64,000 nucleotides of DNA from Streptomyces deccanensis (GTDB lineage Bacteria; Actinomycetota; Actinomycetes; Streptomycetales; Streptomycetaceae): positions 868,001-932,000 of the forward strand of contig NZ_CP092431.1 in assembly GCF_022385335.1 (NCBI RefSeq). The letters run 5' to 3'. The notes under the pieces were generated by a model. The model did not search any database. It was not told the origin of the DNA and saw only the letters and a list, made by a program, of their open reading frames with translations. Positions within the stretch are counted from its first letter, which is position 1. Each line of letters begins with the position of its first letter. This document shows positions 34,082-42,289 of the stretch, in pieces. A program made the position numbers and the translations under genes.

Positions 34082-37000
34082 ATGCCGGTACGCCCAGGCG
34101 GCCCGCAGGCGACCGCCGCCCACCAGTCCGTGCGGGCCGAGAGCGGCTTCGCCTACGGGCTGATCGGAGCCGACCTCCACGTCCACGGCGACGGTATGCC
34201 GGTCTATCTCCTCGCCAACTGGGCACCTCCGGCACCGACTTCCGACGCGTGGCTTCGTGAACTCCCCAGCCGCCTGCTCAACGCTCGGCACGCGGTCGTG
34301 GACTTCACGGGCCGACAGGACGAACGCGCCTCTCTCCACCACTGGTTACGGGAGAGCGATCGGCTGTCGATGCGGTGGTTGCACGGCGTCGGCGGTCAGG
34401 GGAAGACGCGGCTCGCCGACCAACTGGCCAAGGAGGCGATCGAGCGGGGGTGGAAGGCCGTCGTCGCCACCCATGCCCCAGGCTCGGTGGTGGGGTCGGC
34501 ATCACACGATCTTCGACCTGCCGGCCACACCGGTCTGCTCCTGATCGTCGACTACGCGGACCGCTGGCCGCTCAACCATCTGACCCTGCTGCTCGGGAAC
34601 TCCCTGCTGCACCAGCACGACACCGTCCCCACCCGCGTGCTGCTGCTCGCCCGTACGGACGAGGCCTGGCCCACCGTACGCGCCGCGACGGCGGAACTCG
34701 GCGGCTCGGCCTCCGACCAACGCCTGGGAGTCCTGCCGGAAGCCGCCGCACGTGCGGAGATGTTCGCCGCCGCCCGCACGGCATTCACACGTCACTACGG
34801 CTGCGGCGACCTCGGGTACATCCTGCCCGCTGTCCCCCTGGACTCCGCCGCCATGGGCCTCACCTTGTCCGTGCATATGGCGGCGCTGGTCGCGGTGGAC
34901 GCCCGCGTCAACGGCCGACCCACTCCCGCGGACGCGGCGGGGTTGACCGTGTACCTGCTGGATCGCGAGCACCTGCACTGGGCCCTCATGGCCGGAGACG
35001 GCACACACCGGCTCGGGGCCACCGCGGGCAAGGTCAGGACATCGCCGGAGGTGATGCACCGCGCCGTCTTCGCCGCAGCCCTCGCCGGCCCGCAGAGCCG
35101 GCGAACAGGCCTCGCACTGCTGCGCGCGGCGGGCGTCCGCGCCTCCCCGCACCACGTCCTGGAGGATCACGCCCGGTACTACCCGGCCCCGGATCCGGAG
35201 AGCGGTACCGTCCTGGAGCCGCCCTACCCCGATCGCCTCGCCGAAGACTTCCTGGCGCTCACCGTGCCCGGTCATAGGGCGGACTACCCCGACCAGCCAT
35301 GGGCCGTGGAGGCGGCCGGCGGCGTCGTCGCGTTGCGGGGTGCGGACGGCACCCGCCGCGAGCGAGTGGCGCGGTCCGTCACCTTCCTCGCGGCGGCCAC
35401 CGAACGGTGGCCGCATGTGGGGCACAAGCTGCTGTTCCCGCTCCTGCGCACGTCCCCGGAACTGGCTCTGGAGGCCGGCAGCGCCGCGTTGACGGCGCTC
35501 GCCGCCGGTGCGGAGCCAGCTCTGCTCGAGCAGATCGAGAAGCTCTTCCCCCAGTGGAGCGACAGCGACCTCGACACCGGCATCGCCTCGATCGTGGAGC
35601 GGCTGTCGCAGGACCGGCTGCTGAACACGGACGACCCGCTGGTTCACGCCACGGTGCTCCAGCGGTTGGCGAACGTACTGGAGCATGCGGGCAGATACGA
35701 GCGCGCACTGGAGCATGCCGAGGAGGCCGTCCACCTGTGGCGCCGGCTGGCTGCCCGCGATCCGCAGCACGCCCGCGCACACGCCATCGCGTTGGACACC
35801 CTCAGCTCACTGCTGTCCACCCTCGGCCACACGGAGGACGCACTGGCCAGGGCCCAGGAGTCGATCGAGGTCCGGCAGGCGCGAACCGGCGCCGACCGCA
35901 AGGATCACACGTCCGGGCTCGCGGTCGCCGCGTCCAACATCAGCCTGCGGAAGCGGAGGCTGGGTCGGCGCAGAGAAGCCCTGGAGGACGGCCTGGCGGC
36001 GCTGACGCGCCAGCGCCGCCTCGCCGACATCGACCCGGACACCCACGAACCGGGCTTGGCTGTCGTGCTGAGCAACGTAGGGGGCCTGCATGCCGAGATC
36101 GGTGAGTACGCCGAGGGACTGGCACTGACCTGGGAGGCAGTCGTGATCAATCGCCGACTGGCGGAACAGGATCCGGGCCGTCATCTCCCCCGTCTCGCCA
36201 CGGCCCTCAACAATCTCGGTGCCCGGCTCGGCGAGAACGGCCGAAATCAAGAGGCTCTGAGGGTCACTGAGGAGTCCGTGGCGCACCACCGTCGGCTGGT
36301 GAAGCTCAACCAGGACGCCCACGAGGACGGTCTGGCCCGGGCACTGGACAACCTCGGCGTCCGGCTGAGCGAGGCCGACCGCTGGGGCGAGGCGCTGAAC
36401 CCGGCGTTGGAGGCCGTCGAGATCCGTCGGCGGCAGGTCGCGCGACGGCCGAGAGCGCACGAGCCGGAGCTGGCGCAGGCGCTGGACAACATCGGCCGTG
36501 TGTTCACCTGGCACGATCGCGTCGACGAGGCGCTGGCCTGCTCCCACGAGGCAGTCGCGCTCTACCGCCGGCTGGCCGACGTACACCCCGACGCCCACGG
36601 GCTGCGCCTCGCGGACTCGTTGTACAACCTGGCGTGGCGGCAGATGTGCGCTTGGCAGCGCCACGATCCTCTGCCCTCCGCGGACCAGGCAGCGGCAGAG
36701 GCCCTCGCTCTCTGGGAACCCCTGGCCGCAGACCTGCCCGCCGACCGCCGGGAAGCGATGGACCGGTGTCGCGAACTGCGGGACCGGATCCGGGCCGCAG
36801 CCGAAGCGAAGGCGACGGGCGCCCGGCTGCGTCGCGAACTGGGGCTGCCCGCCCTGCTGCGGCGGCACTACGTGGAACTCCTCACCTCCGTGGGGTTGGA
36901 GCCCACCGCGGCGAACATGCGTGGCGCTGTCGAGCGCGTCGGATTCATGTTCTTCGTCGAGGCCTTCGTACGGGTGGAGCGCGACGGAAGCCCCGAGCAG

Positions 37001-37237
37001 TACCGAACGGTCGTCGAGGAACTCAAGGAGCCCTTTGCCGATCCGGCTCGCTGGCCGCAGCAGATCCTCGACCGGCTCGCGCTGTGGTGGCCCCACGAGG
37101 CGGCCGGACTGCGCGGTCTGCCCACCCGCACGATCGAGACACTGACCGCGGACCCGGAGCGGTATTTCCGGACCGACTCCTCCGGGCGTCTGCTGTCGCT
37201 GGCGGAGTTCGCCGAATCGCTCACTACGCGCCCCTGA
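34082..37237 (+). CDS. STAND NTPase with TPR repeats (NLR-like sensor)
   Basis: 1051 residues. N-terminal motif SGFAYGLIGADLHVHGDGMP (21-40), then VVDFTGRQDE (72-81) before the NTPase, Walker A GVGGQGKTRLA (102-112), Walker B GLLLIVDYADRW (151-162) and VPTRVLLLARTDEAW as the sensor strand. The middle (about 200-510) is helical. About 510-870 is a run of 42-48-residue TPR-like units such as LATALNNLGARLGENGRNQE and LARALDNLGVRLSEADRWGE. The C terminus has a further helical domain. It is the probable sensor/switch that recruits the motif-bearing effectors through the N-terminal motif. It has a TTA codon at residue 89, so translation may need bldA. Confidence 0.8.
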   Translation: MPVRPGGPQATAAHQSVRAESGFAYGLIGADLHVHGDGMPVYLLANWAPPAPTSDAWLRELPSRLLNARHAVVDFTGRQDERASLHHWLRESDRLSMRWLHGVGGQGKTRLADQLAKEAIERGWKAVVATHAPGSVVGSASHDLRPAGHTGLLLIVDYADRWPLNHLTLLLGNSLLHQHDTVPTRVLLLARTDEAWPTVRAATAELGGSASDQRLGVLPEAAARAEMFAAARTAFTRHYGCGDLGYILPAVPLDSAAMGLTLSVHMAALVAVDARVNGRPTPADAAGLTVYLLDREHLHWALMAGDGTHRLGATAGKVRTSPEVMHRAVFAAALAGPQSRRTGLALLRAAGVRASPHHVLEDHARYYPAPDPESGTVLEPPYPDRLAEDFLALTVPGHRADYPDQPWAVEAAGGVVALRGADGTRRERVARSVTFLAAATERWPHVGHKLLFPLLRTSPELALEAGSAALTALAAGAEPALLEQIEKLFPQWSDSDLDTGIASIVERLSQDRLLNTDDPLVHATVLQRLANVLEHAGRYERALEHAEEAVHLWRRLAARDPQHARAHAIALDTLSSLLSTLGHTEDALARAQESIEVRQARTGADRKDHTSGLAVAASNISLRKRRLGRRREALEDGLAALTRQRRLADIDPDTHEPGLAVVLSNVGGLHAEIGEYAEGLALTWEAVVINRRLAEQDPGRHLPRLATALNNLGARLGENGRNQEALRVTEESVAHHRRLVKLNQDAHEDGLARALDNLGVRLSEADRWGEALNPALEAVEIRRRQVARRPRAHEPELAQALDNIGRVFTWHDRVDEALACSHEAVALYRRLADVHPDAHGLRLADSLYNLAWRQMCAWQRHDPLPSADQAAAEALALWEPLAADLPADRREAMDRCRELRDRIRAAAEAKATGARLRRELGLPALLRRHYVELLTSVGLEPTAANMRGAVERVGFMFFVEAFVRVERDGSPEQYRTVVEELKEPFADPARWPQQILDRLALWWPHEAAGLRGLPTRTIETLTADPERYFRTDSSGRLLSLAEFAESLTTRP

Positions 37238-37242
37238 CTCGG

Positions 37243-37917
37243 TCAGCGGTCGCCCTCGCCCCGCTCATCGCCCTCCTCGCCCCCTTCGGCCTCTTCGTCA
37301 GCCAGTTCTCGGACGATCGCGTCCGCCTCCTCCGTACGGCCGAGCACGCGCAGCGCCTCCGCGTGAGCGGTGCGCACGACGCGCAGGTCCGTCGCGTACT
37401 TCTCCGGTTCCGCGGCGGCCAGCCGGCGGCAGAGAGCGACGGCCTCCTCAGCCGCCTGGAGCGCAGCGTGCGGGCGTTGTTCTCTGTGGTCGTCGGCGAT
37501 CATCCACAAATTGCGCAGCAGTTCGGGCTCGTGGAGCGCCGGGTCCTGAGCCGCGAGCCTCCGTTGGATGGCGACCGCCTCGTCGGCGGCCTCGGCTGCC
37601 TCCTCGGTACGGCCGGAACCGATCAGAAAGGTACCGAGGTTGCCCAGTCCGCTCGCGAGGTCAGGTTCGTGGGCCAGCGGATTGACGGCGACCAGCCTGC
37701 GCAGGACCGACACGGCCTCCCGGGTCGTGGTCACCGCCTCCGCCACCCGGCCGACTGGCGATCTCCCACAGCCCGTCCGGAACAATCCAACTCCACGTAC
37801 CCCGCCCCATACCGTGGTCAACGACGCCTCACCACGTAGGACACGGTCTAAGTGCCCGGGTGTTTCAGCCTGGGACCAGTGACTCGCTCCTGGCGGTCCA
37901 ACGCTTGCCTGCCCCAC
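37243..37917 (-). pseudogene. Truncated TPR-repeat gene (end of a second STAND-like protein)
   Basis: Encodes three TPR units (ALQAAEEAVALCRRLAAAEP and LASGLGNLGTFLIGSGRTEE among them) of the same 42-48-residue type as the neighbouring STAND protein, then an acidic tail. There is no NTPase part and the 5' end (MGQASVGPPGASHW...) looks unrelated. It converges with the STAND gene, 5 bp apart. It is probably the cut-off end of a second STAND-TPR gene, though expression of a short TPR protein is possible. Confidence 0.5.
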
Positions 37918-37921
37918 TAGA

Positions 37922-38299
37922 TCAACTCAACCGCGCCCTCGCGTAAGCAGCCATCGCGTCACGCTGGTAGGCGGCTAGGCCTTCGGCGACCCTCTCGTAC
38001 AAGGCATTGAAATGTGGGTCATCTACGTACATCTCCCCAAGAGAGATGAACGTGGCAGCGTCCGCAATCCCGTATCGCCTAGCCTCGCGGTAGTACCAGT
38101 CGACTTCCTCCAGTACGGTCGGGTTGTCGGGCGATGTGCGAGCGACCATGAACTCGGCCATCCGAATCAGGCGGTCGGTGATGTCCTGTTCCTCGGCCTG
38201 TGTTTGCTCCGACTGCCGCTCGCGGGTTTTTGGATCATGCACCAGGTAGGCGAACCCCTCGAACAGGCTCTCCGGCCGGTTGATCTTCGGCTCTACCAT
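37922..38299 (-). CDS. Stand-alone TipAS-like domain protein
   Basis: 125 residues from ATG at 38299 (AGAAGG upstream). It starts MVEPKINRPESLFEGFAYL and ends EMYVDDPHFNALYERVAEGL then AAYQRDAMAAYARA. LFEGF, GEMYVxDPxF and GLAxYxRDA are the conserved blocks of the TipAS antibiotic-recognition domain, normally fused to a MerR HTH. No HTH is present here and the length equals TipAS alone. It probably binds a small hydrophobic ligand (thiopeptide-like in TipA) and gives tolerance by sequestration; that function is inferred from the family. Confidence 0.65.
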   Translation of the reverse strand: MVEPKINRPESLFEGFAYLVHDPKTRERQSEQTQAEEQDITDRLIRMAEFMVARTSPDNPTVLEEVDWYYREARRYGIADAATFISLGEMYVDDPHFNALYERVAEGLAAYQRDAMAAYARARLS

Positions 38300-38448
38300 A
38301 ATGACGCCTTCTTCCCTGGTGTTCCCTGATTCGTGCCAGCAAGGAGGACAGTGGCTAGCCCGGAGGTGACGGTCAGTCAAGCCTGCTTTCACCATTGATT
38401 TGGGCTTCGCCACGCCGGATCTGGATCACCGCTCCGTCGAAGGGCCGA

Positions 38449-39321
38449 TCAAAACCGCCATAGCTGTCTGGAGTGCCCATCCACCCAACCTCCCTGGTAC
38501 ACCGGGGCGCCCAGGACATCTGATTCGACCTCAAGCACCTTACCGCTGTGCTTGGCCGTCAACTTGATGTGGGTGCCCCCGTATACCTCGGGGAGGAATC
38601 GCTGGTTGTCGCCCCCCCACCATTTCCACTGATGCAGGCGCGCCCCTTGCGCGGTTGATATACCCTCGACATCCATGACTTTATCGACGTGCTGCGCAAT
38701 GAGTCTTACGTAGCCGTCGCCTACGGGCTCCATTCTCCACCTTTGATTTCCGCCTCCCCAGTAGTCCCAGATTTGGACCTTGGCGCCGTCGACGTTCGAT
38801 ATACCCTCGACGTCGAGGACTTTATCGCTGAACTTGGAGTGCAGCGGTCGAACGGGAGAGCGGGCGAAGGTCACCCCGTACACCCACTCATCGGCGGTCC
38901 CGTTGTGGCTGGCCGAGAATCCCATGTGGGTGAAGTCGGGTTCTCGGATCAGTGCTTCATGGCCCGGGCTTTGCAGCCACCAATTCATGGGTGCGTCGGA
39001 CTTTAGATATGCGCCACCCCAGTAGAGGATTTCGCCAGTCCGATTGTTCTCCGGAACCCAGCCTCCGGCACCGGCAGCCTCTACGATCCGTACTCCGGGG
39101 GTACTGTCGTCCGAACCCTTGTGGGCATCTCTACCGGGCGTCTTGTACACCCAGGGGTGATTTGCCATATCCGACGTGTGGCGGGCGGCTGCTGCCGATA
39201 GGTCCTTATCTATGAAGACTGGGATAAGGCCCTTCTCGGCCCGGTACTTGTTGATCCGCGTGAGGCAACCAACTCCGGCTAGAAATATGCCGAAGAGGAA
39301 GTCGCCGGGTCCAGCAGGCAT
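38449..39321 (-). CDS. CAP (SCP/PR-1) domain plus ricin-B lectin protein
   Basis: 290 residues. The N-terminal part has INKYRAEKGLIPVFIDKDLSAAAARHTSDMANHPW, then GEILYWG and WLQSPGHEALIREPDFTHMG, the CAP-domain order (H-x-G-E; S.GH...). The C-terminal half has QxW-type ricin repeats: KVQIWDYWGGGNQRW, RLHQWKWWGGDNQRF and SGKVLEVESDVLGAPV. The N terminus MPAGPGDFLFGIFLAGVG is short and hydrophobic but not a classical signal peptide. Codon use is less G+C-rich than neighbours, which points to acquisition. It may bind glycans and act outside the cell. Confidence 0.7.
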   Translation of the reverse strand: MPAGPGDFLFGIFLAGVGCLTRINKYRAEKGLIPVFIDKDLSAAAARHTSDMANHPWVYKTPGRDAHKGSDDSTPGVRIVEAAGAGGWVPENNRTGEILYWGGAYLKSDAPMNWWLQSPGHEALIREPDFTHMGFSASHNGTADEWVYGVTFARSPVRPLHSKFSDKVLDVEGISNVDGAKVQIWDYWGGGNQRWRMEPVGDGYVRLIAQHVDKVMDVEGISTAQGARLHQWKWWGGDNQRFLPEVYGGTHIKLTAKHSGKVLEVESDVLGAPVYQGGWVDGHSRQLWRF

Positions 39322-39947
39322 GTCTCACTCACCCTATCCGTGCATGTGTCTAGTTCCAGCCTGTATGTATCTCAAGGATCGGTGCATCCGGTCTCTGTCG
39401 CCACTCGGGATGGAGCATGGGGATACCACAACGACCAGCGCAAGGAGCGAATCGGTACTGAGAGCCGTGTGAGGGGGTGTGAGTTGAGCGTCTGGTTCGG
39501 TGCGAGACGCCGCCGTGGATCGGCTGCGGATCTGATGGGAATGACGGGCCGACACCCATGAAGCGTTGCTTGAACTCGTCTGCCTGATCAACCACCGATA
39601 ACTCGACTCCCTGTGGCAGCTGTTGCAATAACCCCGACGCCTGGACACTTGATTGTCAAGGGTGTCCGGGCCATTCGTGCAGGTCGTAAGCCTGACTGAA
39701 CAGTCGGACACGTGGGACACTCTGCATGCAGACACGCCGTGAGCCCTGGGCCGTCTCCGGGCCGTGCGAGGGTGCCCGAGGCCGACCAAGGGCGACCGAC
39801 GGTGACGGATGAGGCTGCGCCGTCGGCAGCAAAGCTCCAGGTCAGCGCCGCCCACCCATACCCGTTTCCCCCAGGGGTAGCGATCCGGCAAGATGGGGTG
39901 TTTCTTGCCATGCAGTAGCAAGTGGCGACCCAAGTAGGGTGCCGCGC
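39322..39947. other. Gap with lower G+C, no convincing gene
   Basis: 626 bp between the CAP-ricin gene and the DUF7660-like gene. Reading frames here have no recognisable family. A stem-loop GGACAC...GTGTCC (39643-39667, inner arms TTGA/TCAA) could be a terminator. Lower G+C marks it as part of the imported strip 37.9-41.1 kb. Confidence 0.4.
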
Positions 39948-40196
39948 ATGCCCACTTCTCCTGATCGTGTCGACAGCCGAGAAACCCTGGCCGCCTTCGT
40001 CCGTTCCCTGCACCGCAGGCAAGCCGAGGATGGCGGCTCGTGGGAGAACGCGGATCTCGCGAGTTTCCTGGAGGCCTTGGCAGCGTGGATCGACGACGCG
40101 GACGGTTGGTACAGCAACGCCGGCGGCGAGTTGCCCGGCAGCGGTGACTGGACGTTCTTCGCACGAGCCTTGCAAGGGGCGACCATCTACGAATAG
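39948..40196 (+). CDS. Small DUF7660-like protein
   Basis: 82 residues from ATG at 39948. It reads DSRETLAAFVRSLHRRQAED, then SWENADLASFLEALAAWIDD, and ends WTFFARALQGATIYE. This 'FVRxL, WENxxLxxFLEAxxxW, WxxFAxxLxxAxxYE' order fits the DUF7660 family that often lies near toxin-immunity and conflict genes. Function is unknown. It stands alone between a gap and a dead transposase. Confidence 0.55.
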   Translation: MPTSPDRVDSRETLAAFVRSLHRRQAEDGGSWENADLASFLEALAAWIDDADGWYSNAGGELPGSGDWTFFARALQGATIYE

Positions 40197-40380
40197 TCAG
40201 GGGCCCTGTCGAATGTGTATCGAAGTCGGCAATAGCCCGAACGCGGCATGCTGTAAGCACCAGGTCAGAGGTACTCCTCCGGCGATCCGTCCAAGCGCCT
40301 TCTAAGCGCTTGGCCGCAGGTTCGGGTCATGCCGGAGGCGCCACTAATCGCCAGTCCAGAGCGCATTGCAGAACGTCACG

Positions 40381-41102
40381 ATCTGGGCATTTCCCTTGTG
40401 TGCGTGAGGTGTTGAGGGCTGATGTGGTGTGGGCGGAGACGTTTGCGGGGCTGCGGATGACGCTGTTCGTGGTGCCTACCGTTCGCTGAGCGAGTGCTGG
40501 TGGTGGTCTTCTGCCGCACGAGCCTCACCATGCGGTAGCTCGCACCCCTGTTCGAGATCTCGCCGGCGACGGTGCGCAGGGCCATCCGACGGCTTGGGCC
40601 GCTCCTCGGGTTCGAACCGGCCGCACGTCCCGTCGAGGCCGACAACCGGCTGTGGATCGTGGACGGCACGCTGGTCCCGGCCCGCGACCGCAAGGTCGAT
40701 GCTTCCAGCGGCAACTACCGCTTCTCCCCGAAAGTGCAGGTCATCATCCATGCCGACACCCGCTTGGTGGTGGCCGCCGCCCGACCAGCACCGGGCAACC
40801 GGGCCAACGCCCACGTGTGACGCAACTCCGGCCTGCCGGACTGGTGCCATGGCGTTACCGTGCTCGGCGACGCCTACAACAACACCGACCTCGTCGTCCC
40901 GCACCGCAAACAGCCCGGCCGGCCCCTGATGGCGGGAGAGGCCGACAACGCCGAGCGCCGACGGGTCCACGCGCGGGTCGAGCATGCCATCGGCCGACTG
41001 AAGAAGCACAAGATCCTCCGAAACTGCCGACAGCACGACGACGGCCTCCACCGTGCGGGCCAAACGGTCTCCCAGATGCTGAACCTCACCCTGACCACAT
41101 GA
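40381..41102 (+). pseudogene. IS5-like DDE transposase remnant
   Basis: The central and C-terminal parts are readable: WIVDGTLVPARDRKVDASSG, SPKVQVIIHADTRLVVAAARP, then after an in-frame TGA (about 40818) GVTVLGDAYNNTDLVVPHRK and ARVEHAIGRLKKHKILRNCR. The D...D(AYN)...E spacing is the DDE catalytic plan of IS5-family/DDE_Tnp_4 transposases. The N terminus is frameshifted. It ends 18 bp before the first, degenerate repeat of the CRISPR array. No clear terminal inverted repeats were found. Confidence 0.7.
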
Positions 41103-41119
41103 TCATGAATCGTCCTCGT

Positions 41120-41942
41120 GAGTTCACCTCCATGTCGGCGGGGACCAGATGTACCGTCCCGAGGACGGCGAAGATCAGGTCGGTTCACCCCCGCGTCGGC
41201 GGGGACCACCGCACGGAGATGTACCGGTCGGGCATTCCCTTCGGTTCACCCCCGCGTCGGCGGGGACCACGCCATGCCCGGCGCGACCATCACCGCCATC
41301 AACGGTTCACCCCCGCGTCGGCGGGGACCACCAGCACGAAGGCCCGCGCCGACCAGTGCGGGCCGGTTCACCCCCACGTCGGCGGGGACCACGTGATCAC
41401 GGCGCGGTCGCCATGCGTGCCCGCCGGTTCACCCCCGCGTCGGCGGGGACCACTAGGCAGCGCCGACCGGGCAGGACCGGGCCGTCGGTTCACCCCCGCG
41501 TCGGCGGGGACCACGTCGGCGGCCACACCCACAACAGGCACGGAGGCGGTTCACCCCCGCGTCAGCGGGGACCACGGGGGTGACGCCGTGGACGCCGTCG
41601 CGGTGCAGCGGTTCACCCCCGCGTCGGCGGGGACCACGTGATGCCGTGCTGGGCGCGCAGCTTGTCGGCCGGTTCACCCCCGCGTCGGCGGGGACCACAT
41701 ACCGCCCGAGCCCGCCGTCGACTCGCCGCTCGGTTCACCCCCGCGTCGGCGGGGACCACTCGCGACTGCGCCGGATGCTGTCTCCTCGCGCCGGTTCACC
41801 CCCGCGTCGGCGGGGACCACGGTGCGTCCATCGGTCTCGTCGCCGCGTTCGGAGGTTCACCCCCGCGTCGGCGGGGACCACGTGACGGGCCGGAGCGCGG
41901 TCGCAGCCAGCGTCGGTTCACCCCCGCGTCGGCGGGGACCAC
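41120..41942 (-). CRISPR. Type I-E CRISPR array 1 (14 repeats, cas2 side)
   Basis: Repeat on the minus strand is 29 nt: GTGGTCCCCGCC, then GACGCGGGGG, then the handle TGAACCG; stem CCCCGC/GCGGGG. Thirteen spacers of 32 nt (one of 33-34). Repeats at 41181, 41242, 41303, 41364, 41425, 41486, 41547, 41609, 41670, 41731, 41792, 41853 and 41914, plus a diverged first one at 41120. The degenerate copy at the left marks the trailer end, so the leader is on the right, next to cas2. One internal repeat has CCCCCACGTC and one GTCAGCG. Orientation is leftward, as for the cas operon. Confidence 0.95.
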
Positions 41943-41990
41943 CTTCGTGACCTGCGGCTTAGCTCGTGCTTTGCTTGTTCTTTGCCAGGT
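41943..41990 (-). promoter_or_regulatory. CRISPR leader of array 1, overlapping the end of cas2
   Basis: On the minus strand it reads GGCAAAG..., CTAAG..., GCAGGTCACGAAG up to the first repeat. The same blocks (GGCAAAG, CTAAAG, CCAGGTCAGGAA) stand before array 2. Only 16 bp separate the cas2 stop from the repeat, so the leader-like blocks lie partly in the last codons of cas2. Confidence 0.5.
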
Positions 41991-42288
41991 GGGGTTGTTG
42001 TGGGGCAGCGGTCATGCGCATGAGGGTGAGTCCGTCGAAGTCAATGGGAACGCGGCGGCGAGTTCCAGCGGTACGGATGGCGTAGCCCTGTTCGGTCGGG
42101 GCGGGGTGGACTAGGACGGCGGCGCCGTCGGCGACGACTTCGGTGACGGCGTCCCAGAGTTGGTCGCGTACGCGGGCTGAGACGGTGCCGACGAAGATGC
42201 CGGGGACGACTTCGGTGGTCCAGCGGCTGAGGGCGCCGCGGAGGTGGTCGGGGACGGCGGTGGTGGCGATGACGAGCATGGAGGGCAT
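41959..42288 (-). CDS. cas2: CRISPR-associated endoribonuclease Cas2 (type I-E)
   Basis: 109 residues. MLVIATTAVPDHLRGALSRWTTEVVPGIFVGTVSARVRDQLWDAV is the Cas2e start (ferredoxin-like strand and helix), with TAGTRRRVPIDFDGLTLMRM near the C terminus. With Cas1 it forms the spacer-integration complex; Cas2e acts mainly as structural scaffold. The ATG at 42288 lies 1 bp after the cas1 stop. The 3' end overlaps the proposed leader of array 1. Confidence 0.9.
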   Translation of the reverse strand: MPSMLVIATTAVPDHLRGALSRWTTEVVPGIFVGTVSARVRDQLWDAVTEVVADGAAVLVHPAPTEQGYAIRTAGTRRRVPIDFDGLTLMRMTAAPQQPHLAKNKQSTS

Positions 42289-42289
42289 G

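Noticed and set aside
40381..41102. Functional insertion sequence
   Set aside because: In-frame stop and N-terminal frameshift, no terminal inverted repeats seen.
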